64,000 nt of DNA, taken from Solen grandis (lineage: Eukaryota > Mollusca > Bivalvia > Adapedonta > Solenidae). Below, in pieces: positions 11,221 through 22,121 of the stretch (position 1 is the stretch's first letter; the number at the start of each line of letters is the position of its first letter). The stretch is taken from NCBI GenBank assembly GCA_021229015.1, contig CM037779.1, positions 682,001 to 746,000 of the forward strand, in the 5' to 3' direction. A program made the position numbers and the translations under genes. The notes below the pieces were generated by a model. That model was not told where the DNA came from. It searched no databases and saw only the letters and a list, made by a program, of their open reading frames with translations.

Positions 11221-13003
11221 TTCACATGATAAAGAGACTGAACGCCTCAGTTCCACAGATATGACAATAACTGACACCAACGAACCAAGTGTTATTCAGT
11301 CAGATATCAATCAATCAGATAAAGATCAATCTGATGAATCAGGTAACGTTACCAACGATATCGACAAGAATAATACCTTAGACAACTTCATTAGCCATAT
11401 GCCAAATCATGATAAAGATGTTGATATGGCTCAACTGCAAAAGTCATGCCCAGACTTTAAAGACATTTATAATTACATTCTAAATAAAATCTTACCTGAA
11501 GATTCAAAACAAGCCAAAAGAATTGTATATGAAAGCAATCAATACCAAATTTCAGATGAAATTCTTTGGCATTTCTATGAACCGAGACGAAAGAAAGCAG
11601 CAGATACATCTATTATTAAGCAATTAGCTTTACCCAAAGTATTACGTAATGATATTTTGTATTCCCTACATGATAATTCACATTTTGGTCTTGATAGAAC
11701 ATTTTATACCGTGAGACAATTTTACTATTGGCCAAGAATGTATCAAGATATCAAAGATTACATAATATCTTGTACATCTTGTCAAGTTAATAAAAGGGAC
11801 GCAACCTACAAACCAGCACCTCTTACCGAAATGCCGATACCATCAGAACCATGGGAAGTAGTCCATGTTGATATCATTACCGTTGCCAAAGAAAGCAAAG
11901 GCTACAAGTATGTGTTATCAACTATCTGCGCATTCTCAAAATATGCAATTTTTCTACCATTAAAAACACAAAATGCAGAAGAAATAGCGGAACAAATGTT
12001 TCATAATATATTTTCAATTTTAGGCCCACCTAAAATTTTAATAAGTGACAGAGGTCAGAATTTTATCGGAAACATAATGCAAGTTCTTTACAGCTTTTTC
12101 GGAATAAAGAAGAAAAACACAAGTTCTTTTCACCCCATGACAAATGGACAAGTGGAAAATGTTCAGAGAACTTTACTAAGCATGTTAAGAACAACAATTT
12201 TAGATGAAAAAGAATGGCCTGACAAATTATCTTCTGTTCAAATAGCATATAACTCAACAATATGTGCAGATACTACAAAGTATTCTCCATATCAGGTTAT
12301 GTTTGGTAGACATATGAATTCACCAATCATTCACTAAAATAAACCAAAACCTAAGACAGAACATTATGTTGAAGAATTAAATAAAAAAAACAAAATCTAA
12401 AATAAACAGAATTATGATAAGAAATCTAAACAACGGTATTTTAAGTTAGGAGATCTGGTATTACTAAAACAAAACCAAATTCCAAAAGATGCCTCTAGAA
12501 AATTATACAGAAAATTTTCTAAAGACGTATACTATATCACTAAAGTACTACCCAAAAACACGTTTATCCTACGAAATATAAATACAAACAAAGAAATCAA
12601 ATCACCAGTACATATAAACCGATTAAAGGAATTCATAGATCCTAGAGATCTTAGGCAACCGGTTGAGGACAAGGGTTACTTCCATTTACAAAATGGTGAA
12701 CTTCAGGACAGGCAAAATACTAGTCCTGAAATACAACAGACCCAAGACTTGAATTCGCACAGCCATACGGCTGATACCAGTAATAAAACTAGCCAAAGTG
12801 ATAAACAAGATGATAAAAAATGGTACAGAGCGAAAAGATTGAAGAAGGCTAAATTCATAGATAATGAAAAATACTTTTTAGTACAGTGGTCAAACAAAAA
12901 ATATAAAGAAACTTGGATTAAGCATACGGACGTAAGTGATGCTTTGATCAGACAGTTCTATATCAACAAATCAAATAAACAAAAAAAGAAAGGGAAGAAA
13001 TAA
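11221..13003 (+). pseudogene. Integrase with chromo-like C-terminus
   Basis: Inserts the DNA copy into the host genome. An N-terminal HHCC zinc module (HDNSHFG ... CTSC, about 11670-11780) is followed by a core with Asp at 11870, Asp at 12047 and Glu at 12155, spacing D-x58-D-x35-E. TAA codons at 12335-12337 and 12398-12400 interrupt the frame. It then continues through a GDLVLLKQ SH3-like block to a chromodomain-like end (about 12826-12975, with YFLVQW and ETWIKH), which in chromoviral and related elements helps target insertion. Confidence 0.92.
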
Positions 13004-13150
13004 TATAATATTATATTCTATCATAGGCAAGCGTAATTAATAATAATATTATCAATAGGGTACTCGTCGGTTACCGCGGCAAAAGAAAAAAAAACTCCAG
13101 TGAAGGTACATTGAGTAGCATTTTGCTAAATAAATAGACATTTAATGGAC
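13004..13150 (+). other. Spacer between pol and env-like region
   Basis: Short AT-rich stretch following the integrase stop; no motif recognised. Confidence 0.4.
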
Positions 13151-15560
13151 ATCCGTTAGTAATGGAAGTTGAGACACATCTACTGCAGATGATACAAAAT
13201 ATTGAAACGCTATTTGATTAGAACCGTTTATGGAATACTTCCGGCTGTTTCATTTGATACTCCGAATCAAAAGCATTATCATATGTAAGAGATTAAGGTA
13301 CACAGGTGTTTAGCACAGCTATTAAGCCAGTGAGCTATCCTATGGAACACGGATACGCTATAATGGCAGAGATAAACGACGTTACAAACGTGTTTAGCCA
13401 TTCATGTATCATTGAATGAGGAGAAAAAAAAAAATTAAAAAAATAGTCAATCATAGACGGGAAATAATTAAAGAAAAAATATGCGCATGAATAAACAGAG
13501 AGAGTAAATATGATATATATAGAAAAGTTCGCCGAGATGATGGCGTATACAAATAAATAAAGTAATAAGTAGGTACCTAAATAATGACAATTTTTCTTTT
13601 ATATAATTACGGCAGATAAAAATGAAATGATTCATGATGTATCTGTGAGAAGATTGACTCAATTTCAAATGATTACCATTTGATTTCACATGAAGCTTCG
13701 TATTATTACGAAAAATGTGTCTACGGCCAATATAAAGATTCCGTTTATATATCAATATTTTTCCAATAGTTCGCAAAGGAAAATTTCGAATATACGAGAT
13801 AGAACAATTTCCTATTCCCGATAATGAGGATATCAAGAACAATGATGCCAATATTTTAACATCAAATCCATGGTATTTCATTATTAACGAAATTGATCAT
13901 TCGTTTATGGTATCAGGTGAAGATTTCCTCATGGATTGCGAAGAATTTGGACAATTTATTTTATATAAAAAAAAAAAGGAAATCTAATGTATTCGGCTAA
14001 TGAGTCAAACTGTTATTCGAAACTATATCGCTACGACGATAAATCGAATATCAACACCATATGTAACTATGGTAAATAGTAAAGAATATGCTGAAACCGT
14101 GCTTCAAGACGGTAATGGCATAAATACAATCGACCGTTGCGAGTGATTGTATTGAAAAGAAAACAAAATTGTGAGTTTGGTATAATAACAATCCCTTGTC
14201 ATTAAGATTTAAGGGTTTTTTAATCAAATCACAAATCACAATTTCAAGAATTGTGTAAACGGAAAGGACAGTTAACGTCCTTTACCTAATTAATGTACCT
14301 CTCTTAGGATCATATTTTAATGGCATGATAATAGATAATGTATTATCAAGTAATAATATAATGGAGCAAATAGCTATCTCACTTCCAAAATACGAAATGT
14401 TTGAACATACATCTAGGGAAATACTAGATAAATGAGGAACAGATAAACTCTCATTAATTCACTTTGCTTGAAAGTCGAAAAGAATGAGAAGAGAAAAAAA
14501 AATCTGCTACTTTAACCAGTTCATCTATAGCGGAAATACACCGATACAAACGAGGATAACATCCTTGTTGTAACAATCATGAATACTATTACTACTACCG
14601 TAGATACGCTCTTGTCATAAACACTTTATCATATGGAATACTATTGTTGCCACAAGATTGGAATATCTTATCCAAAAACCGTATCGCCTTCTGGTATTTT
14701 TCTTAATTTTTTTTAAAGAATCCATACAATGTGAGCATGGAATTGAGCATTATCTTTATTACGATGACCATCCTATCTCACACACTGCGCCAAAAGTAAG
14801 AAACAGAGATAACAACGGTGTTATGTTACACCTTACGGACAGACTGAGCTACATTTGTGTTAAGATAACAATCGAAATGCTTGGTTTGCTTTTTTCATTG
14901 ACATGAAGGTTTCAATTGTTAAAACTGCTGTATTATGCTTTTTATTATATCAAATATTATTCAAATATTGAATAATAATCACCGGAGAATTTTATTTCTA
15001 AGCACCAAAGAGAATATGACTATATATATGTGTAACAAGGATTGCAGACCGATGTTATTGGATTATAGTATGACAATAATTTTGTCATATAAATCTGCGA
15101 ATTGCGTTAAAAGCGATTATAAATATTCTCTCTCGTGTGGGGAAGTGTGCAGTGCTATGGTGTGTTTTTGCTTATTCATTTTATTATTTATTGTTAATAT
15201 ATATGAATTGTAGAAATGGCCTTTGTAAAAAAGCAATGGAATCTTGAGAAATTAACGGAACACTCTGAATATTTCAAGCTACTTAAAAAAAATACAACAT
15301 AAACGAAATAATTGATATTTTCGCTTGAAAAATGGTTCATTAGATAATTAAAACAATAATATCTCTTGTTTTGACAACTCAATATTCCATGCTTTTATGC
15401 CATTTGTTTTTCTTAGTATTGTATTTCTGGCAGTTATTGTTATATGATTTGTATTGGGAAAGTTTGTGTGTATTAGAATACTGCCGCAATTTTATGCTTA
15501 GATGTAGTTTTTCATTGTATATTATATATCATAATTGTTGTTATGTACTCATTTTGTAGT
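13150..15560 (+). pseudogene. Possible env-like remnant of the Gypsy element
   Basis: The 2.4 kb between pol and 3' LTR shows short open pieces in changing frames, best about 13632-13770 and 13735-13988. The second has a FPIPDN-like stretch followed by a Cys near its end, recalling F-type (errantivirus/baculovirus fusion-like) envelope proteins. A hydrophobic, possibly membrane-spanning segment lies at about 15150-15213. Many stops show the region is degenerate. The env call is an inference from position and pattern; an unrelated extra ORF or plain 3' UTR is possible. Confidence 0.4.
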
Positions 15561-15613
15561 ACGCATTTATATTAAAGAAATTACATACAAAAAAAAAAAA
15601 GGGACTTTTTTCA

Positions 15614-15630
15614 AATAGGCATAGGGGAGA
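15614..15630 (+). promoter_or_regulatory. Polypurine tract
   Basis: AATAGGCATAGGGGAGA lies directly before the TG of the 3' LTR, the expected place for plus-strand priming. Confidence 0.7.
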
Positions 15631-16680
15631 TGATAGGTCTTATAATACTTCATTTATATACAAATACAATAAAGAGCCAATGTTTAAAGCGTAGCACAGA
15701 AAATTATACACAATAGGACATATATATATACTCTGCCTACAGTAACACACAATCAAATAGCAACATACAAAAAGTATGTATGCGTGTAGTCTCAACCCTG
15801 GAAATAGGTGAATGAGAATGAAACTAGATCAGGAAAAAACTGACCCCATATACACAGGGTAGAGAGATAAGGTCACATTCCTGGTTGGCCGGGGCAGCAC
15901 GCATATGAAAAAATAGAATACCCCACTGTCTAGACTACGCTGAGTTTGCATGGTACAAAAGTAACAAACAATACGAGCTGGCCATTTGTGGAAAGTGATT
16001 CTGCAGGCGGCAAACCATTTTTGGGAGGCAATTCTTAGAACCACAGACCAGTTCGCTGAACCCATGAACCTAATTCATTGCCGCGGTGCGGGCGGTCAGT
16101 ATATAAACAAAGGCGAGAATATTTTCAGTTCAAAGATACTGAAAAGGTATTTCGTCTTCTAGGTAAGCTAAATTTATTTATTTATTGCCGCACTTTCTAA
16201 ATTAACTTTTGGGTTTTAGCGTATTTATGTTAGCTTATATTTAACTGACTGGTTATATTATTTATAGGGATATTTAAGGTTATTCAAAAGATTATTATTG
16301 TCTCTTTTTATTAATTAAGATTGTGCTTTTGCAAGGAAATATTGTTATTAATTGTATTTTGTATGCTGAGTATTTTATTGATAATTGTCATTTAATTTCT
16401 ATTTAAATATTCTTTCATGATATTATTCATGCTAAGAAATAGTAATAATTTTAAAATGTTATTTCATATATTTATATGCAATTTAGATATTATTTTTTAG
16501 TGTAAAATGTTCTTGCCGTGTATGTGTATTTATTATGGATTGTTTTAAAATAATTATATCAATAAAAGAAAAAAAAAAAAAGATACTGAAAAGGTATTTC
16601 GTCTTCTAGTTTTCAGATGAATCCCTAAAATCAATAGAGGTCCGAGGAGTCCTCCAATTCCCCAGGACTACCTCGCGACA
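15631..16680 (+). repeat. 3' LTR
   Basis: 1050 bp, the fuller of the two LTRs. TATATAAA is at 16100-16107 and AATAAA at 16561-16566, followed by an A-run. The 28-bp direct repeat is at 16135-16162 and 16582-16609. It ends CGCGACA, then CTTC. Confidence 0.95.
16561..16581 (+). terminator. LTR poly(A) signal and A-run
   Basis: AATAAA at 16561, followed after AG by an A-rich run, then the repeat of the R start at 16582. The 5' LTR has lost the AATAAA. Confidence 0.6.
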
Positions 16681-16988
16681 CTTCAAAGAAAACAGACTCA
16701 AATTGTTCGTAAAAACGCTTACAAAATAAGAAAAGAGAATCCTATTTGTTGATCTGCATTATGACAGGTAAAACAATAAAACTACAAGACACAAAAAGAG
16801 CTATCACTGAGCTACACCACCTCCTACAAAGCCTTGACTCTACAGTATACAAACATACAGTACTTGCAAAACAAGACTCTACCAGATATACATGATGGGA
16901 CACAGTCTGACGAGATGCTACAGGACAATGCTTGATTCCTACATGGCACCCGCTTAACAAGTGTTAACAAAATAAACTTTACACTTAC

Positions 16989-17075
16989 AGCTCTAGACAA
17001 GTCTAGTGACATCCCAGCATTGCTATAGAGGTCAACATCTACAGCAACAATCTTCCCCTCATCCGTAAACCCAAC
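16989..17075 (-). CDS. XDH: XDH exon E
   Basis: 87 nt, phase 0 to 0; acceptor GACAG|GTTGGG, donor GCT|GTAAGTG. It encodes 29 residues, VGFTDEGKIVAVDVDLYSN then AGMSLDLSRA. The Leu of LDLS matches a substrate-channel leucine (bovine Leu873 by count). This exon lies 308 bp from the 3' LTR of the Ty3/Gypsy element that sits in the following intron. Confidence 0.91.
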
Positions 17076-17521
17076 CTGTCACACATAGGCAGCATGTGAT
17101 CATACAAGTGACGATCAAGTATCAAATTTCAAATCATAAAGTTAACTATATGAAATGAAAGTTTTTCTCCTTTTTTCATACACTTATTCTTGTGTCATTG
17201 TATTCTACTTTATGTATGAGAAATGTTTTTCAGAACTCTTATGACTGCATTCAGCACTGGAGATTTGAACAAAGCACCAAAAGAACAGAAAATAATATCA
17301 ACCTTTCAAATATTTACAGTTTACAGACATATTTAAATTGCTTTATATGCTATCCAATAGATACACTTGGATAATAGGTAGTCAATGGCTGATCTGGATC
17401 ACACAAAAAGAACATATTTGTTTGTTTGTAGTACTGTTTGTGAACAGTTGACCTAGCAATAAATGGGTAGGGTGGGACTTCACTTGTCAATGTTAAAACT
17501 GGAAGGAATCAATAGGCCTAC

Positions 17522-17609
17522 CTTGTATTTTGCATAAAACGGGTGCCTGGTTCCCGACATGATCATATCTTCATCACGGTCCAACATACAACGCACTGGA
17601 CGGCCCACT
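17522..17609 (-). CDS. XDH: XDH exon D
   Basis: 88 nt, phase 2 to 0; acceptor TTGACAG|AGTGGG, donor AAG|GTAGGC. The first base completes a Lys codon, followed by [15 protein letters not shown] and [25 protein letters not shown] is one of the most conserved blocks of XDH. No stop or indel. Confidence 0.93.
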
Positions 17610-18269
17610 CTGTCAATATTCGAAATAAACCTCAAGAAACACGGCCTACACACTAGAAAAACAGGCAATGTTTCCACAAACTTTACTTAGCACTAAGTCA
17701 TTTCTTAATACTTGAACATACCTCATCATTGTTTTCCTAATAAAATAACATGAATATCTAATTTCTTTACAAATATTTCAGTCAGTCAGGGAACATTTTA
17801 TTTCAATTTTATTTCATTTACATATTTTGCAAAACAAGGAAAGTATAATGTGTTCCTGCATTATTCAAGATTCCAAGTATCACTTAGCACAAAGCAGTAA
17901 TTTTGGAATTCCCACCTAGATTCTATTTCTCACAAGTGTCTTGCATTAAATTTACCTCCTTCCTTTCATGTCTACTGGTAAAAGAAGTGTGTACAATGTG
18001 TACAGTCCATTTTGGCAATTCTAATTGCAATTGGGCTAGTAACTTACTTTAAATAGGATTCAAACTTGCGTCCTGAACACAAAGTTCTTAACACTCCCAC
18101 TGGATCATCTGACTTGCCATGATCCAGAGGTAATGTTCATCAATCACTGTGTGTTTGATCCTCACCAGATGTGAAAATATTTTCAAGACTTTCCATGGTG
18201 CAAAGTACTGGTCCAACCCATGAACTGTTGAGAGGAATAGGTGTAAATAGAATTGAAATTTATACTTAC
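17610..18269. repeat. XDH intron with tRNA-SINE fragment
   Basis: About 18080-18240 is a plus-strand SINE piece: a degraded tRNA-like head with TTTGATCCTCACC, then body CATGGTGCAAAGTACTGG. The same body occurs inverted at 35925-36115. Nothing recognised in 17610-18080. Confidence 0.55.
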
Positions 18270-18403
18270 TTGTTAGCAGCAACTGCCACAGGAGTGGAGA
18301 AGATTACTGACCTACTTTCCTTGCCACCAAAACCCCCACCCAGCCTCTTAACTCGCACAACCACTCGATTGGACGGAACACCAAGTGCCTCTGCGGCAAC
18401 AAG
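18270..18403 (-). CDS. XDH: XDH exon C with GGGFGGKE motif
   Basis: 134 nt, phase 0 to 2; acceptor TTCCAG|CTTGTT, donor AA|GTAAGT. It encodes [20 protein letters not shown], then [12 protein letters not shown] and a helix ending AVAANK. The Phe of GGGFGG packs by the Mo centre, and the Glu after GGK is the catalytic-site glutamate that distinguishes XDH from aldehyde oxidase, which usually has Val there. The split lysine codon is completed by the first base of the next exon. Confidence 0.93.
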
Positions 18404-18819
18404 CTGGAACCAAAGATATGAACATTACATGACATGGCCAGTAATCATAGGGTAAATAATCAGTTACCAAACAATTTGACTTAAAAAACTATTTTTTTAA
18501 ACATGAATTATATTTTGTATTCTAGTAACAAAATTACACGGTGTCTTTGCAAACAATGTTTTCTTTCTTTCGTTCTAACCTTTATTCCAAAATCTAATAG
18601 CAAATTTAAATATCAAAATATGTCTTTTCTAAAAATCAGTTTCTACTATTAGATTTCTAAACCTTTAATTTTCAATTAAAATTTGAGACTCTGTTGAAAC
18701 AGTCTCTGCAATACCCAAATCATTTTCCATCTGATGTTAACCTATTCATTTGTTTTCAACCATTTACAATCAGTATAAGCCTCGTGTCACCTGTCAGGTA
18801 CTACGCCCCTCATGCTCAC
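18404..18819. other. XDH intron, no feature seen
   Basis: AT-rich intron between exons B and C with no recognised element. Confidence 0.5.
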
Positions 18820-19041
18820 CTGTGTTTCTGTGGGGTTCTGTGTGGAGACAAACATTTCAATCTCCCCATCTTCCAGGCGCGGCACCGCTAGGGTCGCGTT
18901 TGTTTCCAGGTAGAAATGCTCCTGCCCACCCATGTGAGACTCGCCTTCAATCACATGATCAGCCTGCTGGAACCCAGCATCTGTGTCCCCACATGTGATG
19001 GAGTGCACAGGGTTGTAGAAAGAACCAGCCTTGATAGCATC
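18820..19041 (-). CDS. XDH: XDH exon B
   Basis: 222 nt, phase 0 to 0; acceptor CACAG|GATGCT, donor CAG|GTGAGC. It encodes 74 residues from DAIKAGSFYNP to VSTQNPTETQ, including GGQEHFYLET, a hallmark of the XDH/aldehyde oxidase family at the start of the Mo-binding fold. Length and order fit XDH with no gap against neighbours. A tRNA-headed SINE lies just upstream of the acceptor (19074-19310). Confidence 0.93.
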
Positions 19042-19073
19042 CTGTGAATATGGGCAGAGCTTCATTATCTATC

Positions 19074-19310
19074 TTGTTGTTTTGGAGTTTAACATCCCCA
19101 CAAAAGTATTTCAGGTATTTAGATAAGTACAGGTAGAGGACCTTGAGTGCACAGAGGCACCTGGTAATACCACTAACCTACTACAAGCCACCTGACAGGC
19201 TTCTTCAATCAAAAATTGCAGTGACCAAACTGGGACTGAACCCCATAGCAGCAAGTGACTTGTTGATAGTGAAATAGCGACAATAACCACTTGGCCACAG
19301 AAGCCACCAT
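19074..19310 (-). mobile_element. tRNA-headed SINE, diverged
   Basis: On the minus strand a tRNA-like head (GGCCAAGTGGTTATTGTCGC, with GGTTCAGTCCC as box B) is followed by a body ending in GATGTTAAACTCC. Related to 50806-51000 by the CAGGTGGC / AGGCCTCC region. Confidence 0.65.
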
Positions 19311-20535
19311 CACCTGTCTTGTATACACAATAAGATATCATTTGGTATCAATTTTCATAAGAAATTTTTTATATGCAATGTTTTAAAAGAACCACTATAC
19401 ATGTAACAAGTATTTTTCACTAATAAAATTTAATGTCTTCAGTTTTTCTGTTGTTGTTTTTTTTGCTGTTGTTTTTATTATCATAATCAGGTTTCTTAAT
19501 TACAATATTCTTCACTACTCAAACAGCATAATGCCCAATTAAATTATACTAAATGTTTTGTATTTCATAATTTTTCAGATTGTTTCAGCTCATTTATTCA
19601 GTTAACACATGATACTGTTCAAGAACTCCACAATGACTTCAGTACCCCTGGTCATACTTTACTAATCTTCTAAACATGATTTTTCTTTGCAAAACTAAAT
19701 TTTATAATTTTAATGACCTAATAAAACTCTTTTTTATTAACCTCAAGAGCTAATGGTATTATTGACAGGTTTGTGTGTTTTTTTTGTTTTTTGTTTTTGC
19801 TTTTTTCATCAAAAGTGGGACAAAAGTTAAGGTCAACTGCATAATGACGAGGTCCATCCACTTAAGCACCTGTCCAAGTATTGAAGCATTCCATTGAAGT
19901 ACATAGAAGTTATAGCAGATTAAAAAAAAAAAGAAAGAAAAAAAAAGGTCAACCTAAGCAGATGCCCAATGCCTGCAGACGCCTGCCCGGACATCACCAA
20001 TTTCAAGATTTTTTGCCTTGAAAAATCCATCCAAAAAGCAGAAATGTTAAAATAAGATTTTGATATAAAATTATTCTGAAAACTACAGAATTTAAATTTT
20101 ATCTCTAACAATGTATTCACAGAAATCCAACCTATCATTGGGCTCCCACAACATATTAATCACAAAAATTCTTTATTATGCCATTAGATAACCATCTGGA
20201 AAACTTTTTTTTTCATTATTCATGAGTTAATGCATTTTTATTCAGATAACAAATTAAATATCTATCAGCAAGAACAAAATCCTAACCCCATAAAGATATG
20301 TTCATAATTTAAAATCATACAAGAAATTAAGTTCTTATACAGGAAAAAGCACTTTGGAATGGGACGAAGTGAATTGAAAGATGGTCCATACTGTACTAAG
20401 TACTGATGTAAAACAGGCACTTTGATTTGTTAATGGATTTCAACAGCTCGAGGTAAGGAAGCTTTTAGCTTCATTGACAATTCATGAATATGACGAAATC
20501 TAAACTAAATGCTAAACTGAAATGAGTATCCTATG
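19311..20535. other. XDH intron, no feature seen
   Basis: 1.2 kb AT-rich intron with homopolymer tracts; no gene or element recognised. Confidence 0.45.
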
Positions 20536-20546
20536 TTCTTATGCGT

Positions 20547-21218
20547 GGTTCTATGTTGATGATCAGGGCTGTACATACCTGTATGTGTGGTTCTATGTTG
20601 ATGATCAGGGCTGTACATACCTGTATGTGTGGTTCTATGTTGATGATCAGGGCTGTACTTACCTGTATGTGTGGTTCTATGTTGATGATCAGGGCTGTAC
20701 TTACCTGTATGTGTGGTTCTATGTTGATGATCAGGGCTGTACATACCTGTATGTGTGGTTTTATGTTGATGATCAGGGCTGTACTTATCTGTATATGTGG
20801 TTCTATGTTGATGATCAGGGCTGTACATACCTGTATGTGTGGTTTTATGTTGATGATCAGGGCTGTACATACCTGTATGTGTGGTTTTATGTTGATGATC
20901 AGGGCTGTACTTACCTGTATGTGTGGTTCTATGTTGATGATCAGGGCTGTACTTACCTGTATATGTGGTTCTATGTTGATGATCAGGGCTGTACTTACCT
21001 GTATGTGTGGTTCTATGTTGATGATCAGGGCTGTACTTACCTGTATATGTGGTTCTATGTTGATGATCAGGGCTGTACTTACCTGTATGTGTGGTTCTAT
21101 GTTGATGATCAGGGCTGTACTTACCTGTATATGTGGTTCTATGTTGATGATCAGGGCTGTACTTACCTGTATGTGTGATTCTATGTTGATGATCAGGGCT
21201 GTACTTACCTGTATGGTG
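20547..21218 (-). repeat. 42-bp minisatellite repeating a splice donor
   Basis: Sixteen 42-bp copies (period set by GGTTCTATG starts 42 bp apart). Read on the minus strand each unit begins GTAAGTACAGCC or a variant and ends ACATACAG, so every junction reads CAG|GTAAGT. Ten copies have GTAAGT, five GTATGT and one ATAAGT. The last copy is the donor of XDH exon A. Because 42 is a multiple of 3, all frames that lack a stop in one unit stay open; in the XDH frame a unit reads [14 protein letters not shown]. Confidence 0.95.
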
Positions 21219-21328
21219 ATAATGGGTTCTAACTCCTCGTACTCCACCTTCACACACTTTGCCGCCCGCTGGGCTTGTATCTGTGTGTCCGCAAGTATAG
21301 CCCCAATTATCTGCCCCTGACAGTGCAC
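21209..21328 (-). CDS. XDH: XDH exon A (first exon in view)
   Basis: 120 nt, phase 0 to 0. The acceptor (AACAG|GTGCAC) is at 21329 and the donor (CAG|GTAAGTAC) at 21208. It encodes 40 residues starting [15 protein letters not shown] and ending [10 protein letters not shown], the conserved stretch entering the Mo domain where vertebrate XDH reads IICAVVADT and YEELPAIITIE. The donor is the last of sixteen 42-bp repeats running to 20547. Fifteen of these carry GT in the donor place and the frame stays open across them, so the exon's 3' border could lie further down. The next exon (18820-19041) joins in phase after the 21209 border, which supports this one. Confidence 0.9.
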
Positions 21329-21929
21329 CTGTTTGGGTGTAATTAATGTCCTGTATTAGATTCAGAATTGTAACAGTCATAATTTTCTGAAGGATTTATA
21401 ACTTACAAAAAGATTTCGTTTTGCTGAAAGGTAGCCACAAGACATTGTAAATATTTTTGTAACAATAAAACACAGAATGTGCAATGTCAATTATAAACCT
21501 TCCAAACTCCTTAAGGATGAACCATACAGTCAATTTAACTAGGGATGGCAACGGATATTCGAATATTCGAATATTCGGTAACGTTTAGAATATTCGAATC
21601 CTAAATTAGGATTCGAATATTCTAATAAAAAAAATAAAAGTTAGATAAATTTAAAAAAAATATAAAATTAACGTTTTTAATTTCGCCTCTCATATTATGT
21701 TTCGTATGCCAGCGTTAACCGTGAAAGTGTCAACCAAGTAACACTGTCGGGGCCCTGTGGATATTATCATGGTGACAGTTTGCAGCGATTACGCAATTTT
21801 TAATCGGGATGGCTAATTGGACGATTGTTTGCATTGGTTAGGTATATTGTATATTCCTACTAGTACTAATTAAAATCGCCGGGACAATTAAGTGGCAGGC
21901 CAGAGCCAAGGCATGATAAGGGTTGTCAA
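21329..21929. other. Upstream XDH intron; hAT-like end
   Basis: From about 21540, TAGGGATGGCAACGGATATT is followed by ATTCGAATATTCG palindromes, resembling hAT terminal repeats. No transposase and no matching right end are seen. The stretch stops at a gap. Confidence 0.35.
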
Positions 21930-22029
21930 NNNNNNNNNNNNNNNNNNNNNNNNNNNNNNNNNNNNNNNNNNNNNNNNNNNNNNNNNNNNNNNNNNNNNNN
22001 NNNNNNNNNNNNNNNNNNNNNNNNNNNNN
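21930..22029. other. Assembly gap (100 N)
   Basis: Exactly 100 N, a conventional placeholder for unknown distance. The upstream XDH exons may lie in or beyond it. Confidence 0.99.
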
Positions 22030-22121
22030 TCATAAATGTGTCTTTGGCCGTATGTAAGTGAGATATCTTTAGCATGCTCTTAATGTGAAACTGAAAGTAG
22101 GTTTAACCACAGGAGTTTGAA

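Larger units (their letters stand above)
6217..16680 (+). mobile_element. Ty3/Gypsy LTR retrotransposon in XDH intron
   Basis: 10,464-bp element: 5' LTR 6217-7171, gag-pro-pol 7500-13003, env-like region about 13150-15560, polypurine tract, 3' LTR 15631-16680. Both LTRs run TG...CA and the element is flanked by CTTC on each side (6213-6216 and 16681-16684), a target duplication. The order protease-RT-RNase H-integrase and the D,D35E integrase place it in Ty3/Gypsy (Metaviridae). The open frame is broken at about eleven places, so this copy cannot make its proteins. It lies antisense to XDH in the intron between exons E and F, leaving about 600 bp of original intron. Confidence 0.95.
1558..21328 (-). 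other. XDH: Xanthine dehydrogenase gene, internal 10 exons
   Basis: XDH oxidises hypoxanthine to xanthine and xanthine to urate in purine breakdown; it is a cytosolic homodimeric molybdo-flavoprotein. Ten minus-strand exons with GT/AG borders join without a stop into 432 codons, roughly a third of the usual ~1330 residues, covering about residues 680-1120. By bovine numbering from memory, Glu802 (GFGGKE), Leu873 (LDLS), Arg880 (VMDRALFH), Phe911 and Phe914 (AFRGFGG) are kept; aldehyde oxidases change Glu802 and Arg880, so XDH is the better call. The Fe-S and FAD modules and the end with the catalytic GEPP glutamate lie outside the window. The gene runs off the left edge; its upstream part was not found to the right. 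Confidence 0.93.

Noticed and set aside
20522..21320. Long open frames on both strands (200-290 codons) with 14-residue repeats
   Set aside because: They arise because the 42-bp minisatellite unit is a multiple of three without stops. Only the frame continuous with XDH exon A has a possible biological meaning.
1558..21328. Aldehyde oxidase instead of XDH
   Set aside because: Glu after GFGGK and Arg in VMDRALFH are the XDH states; aldehyde oxidases normally change both.
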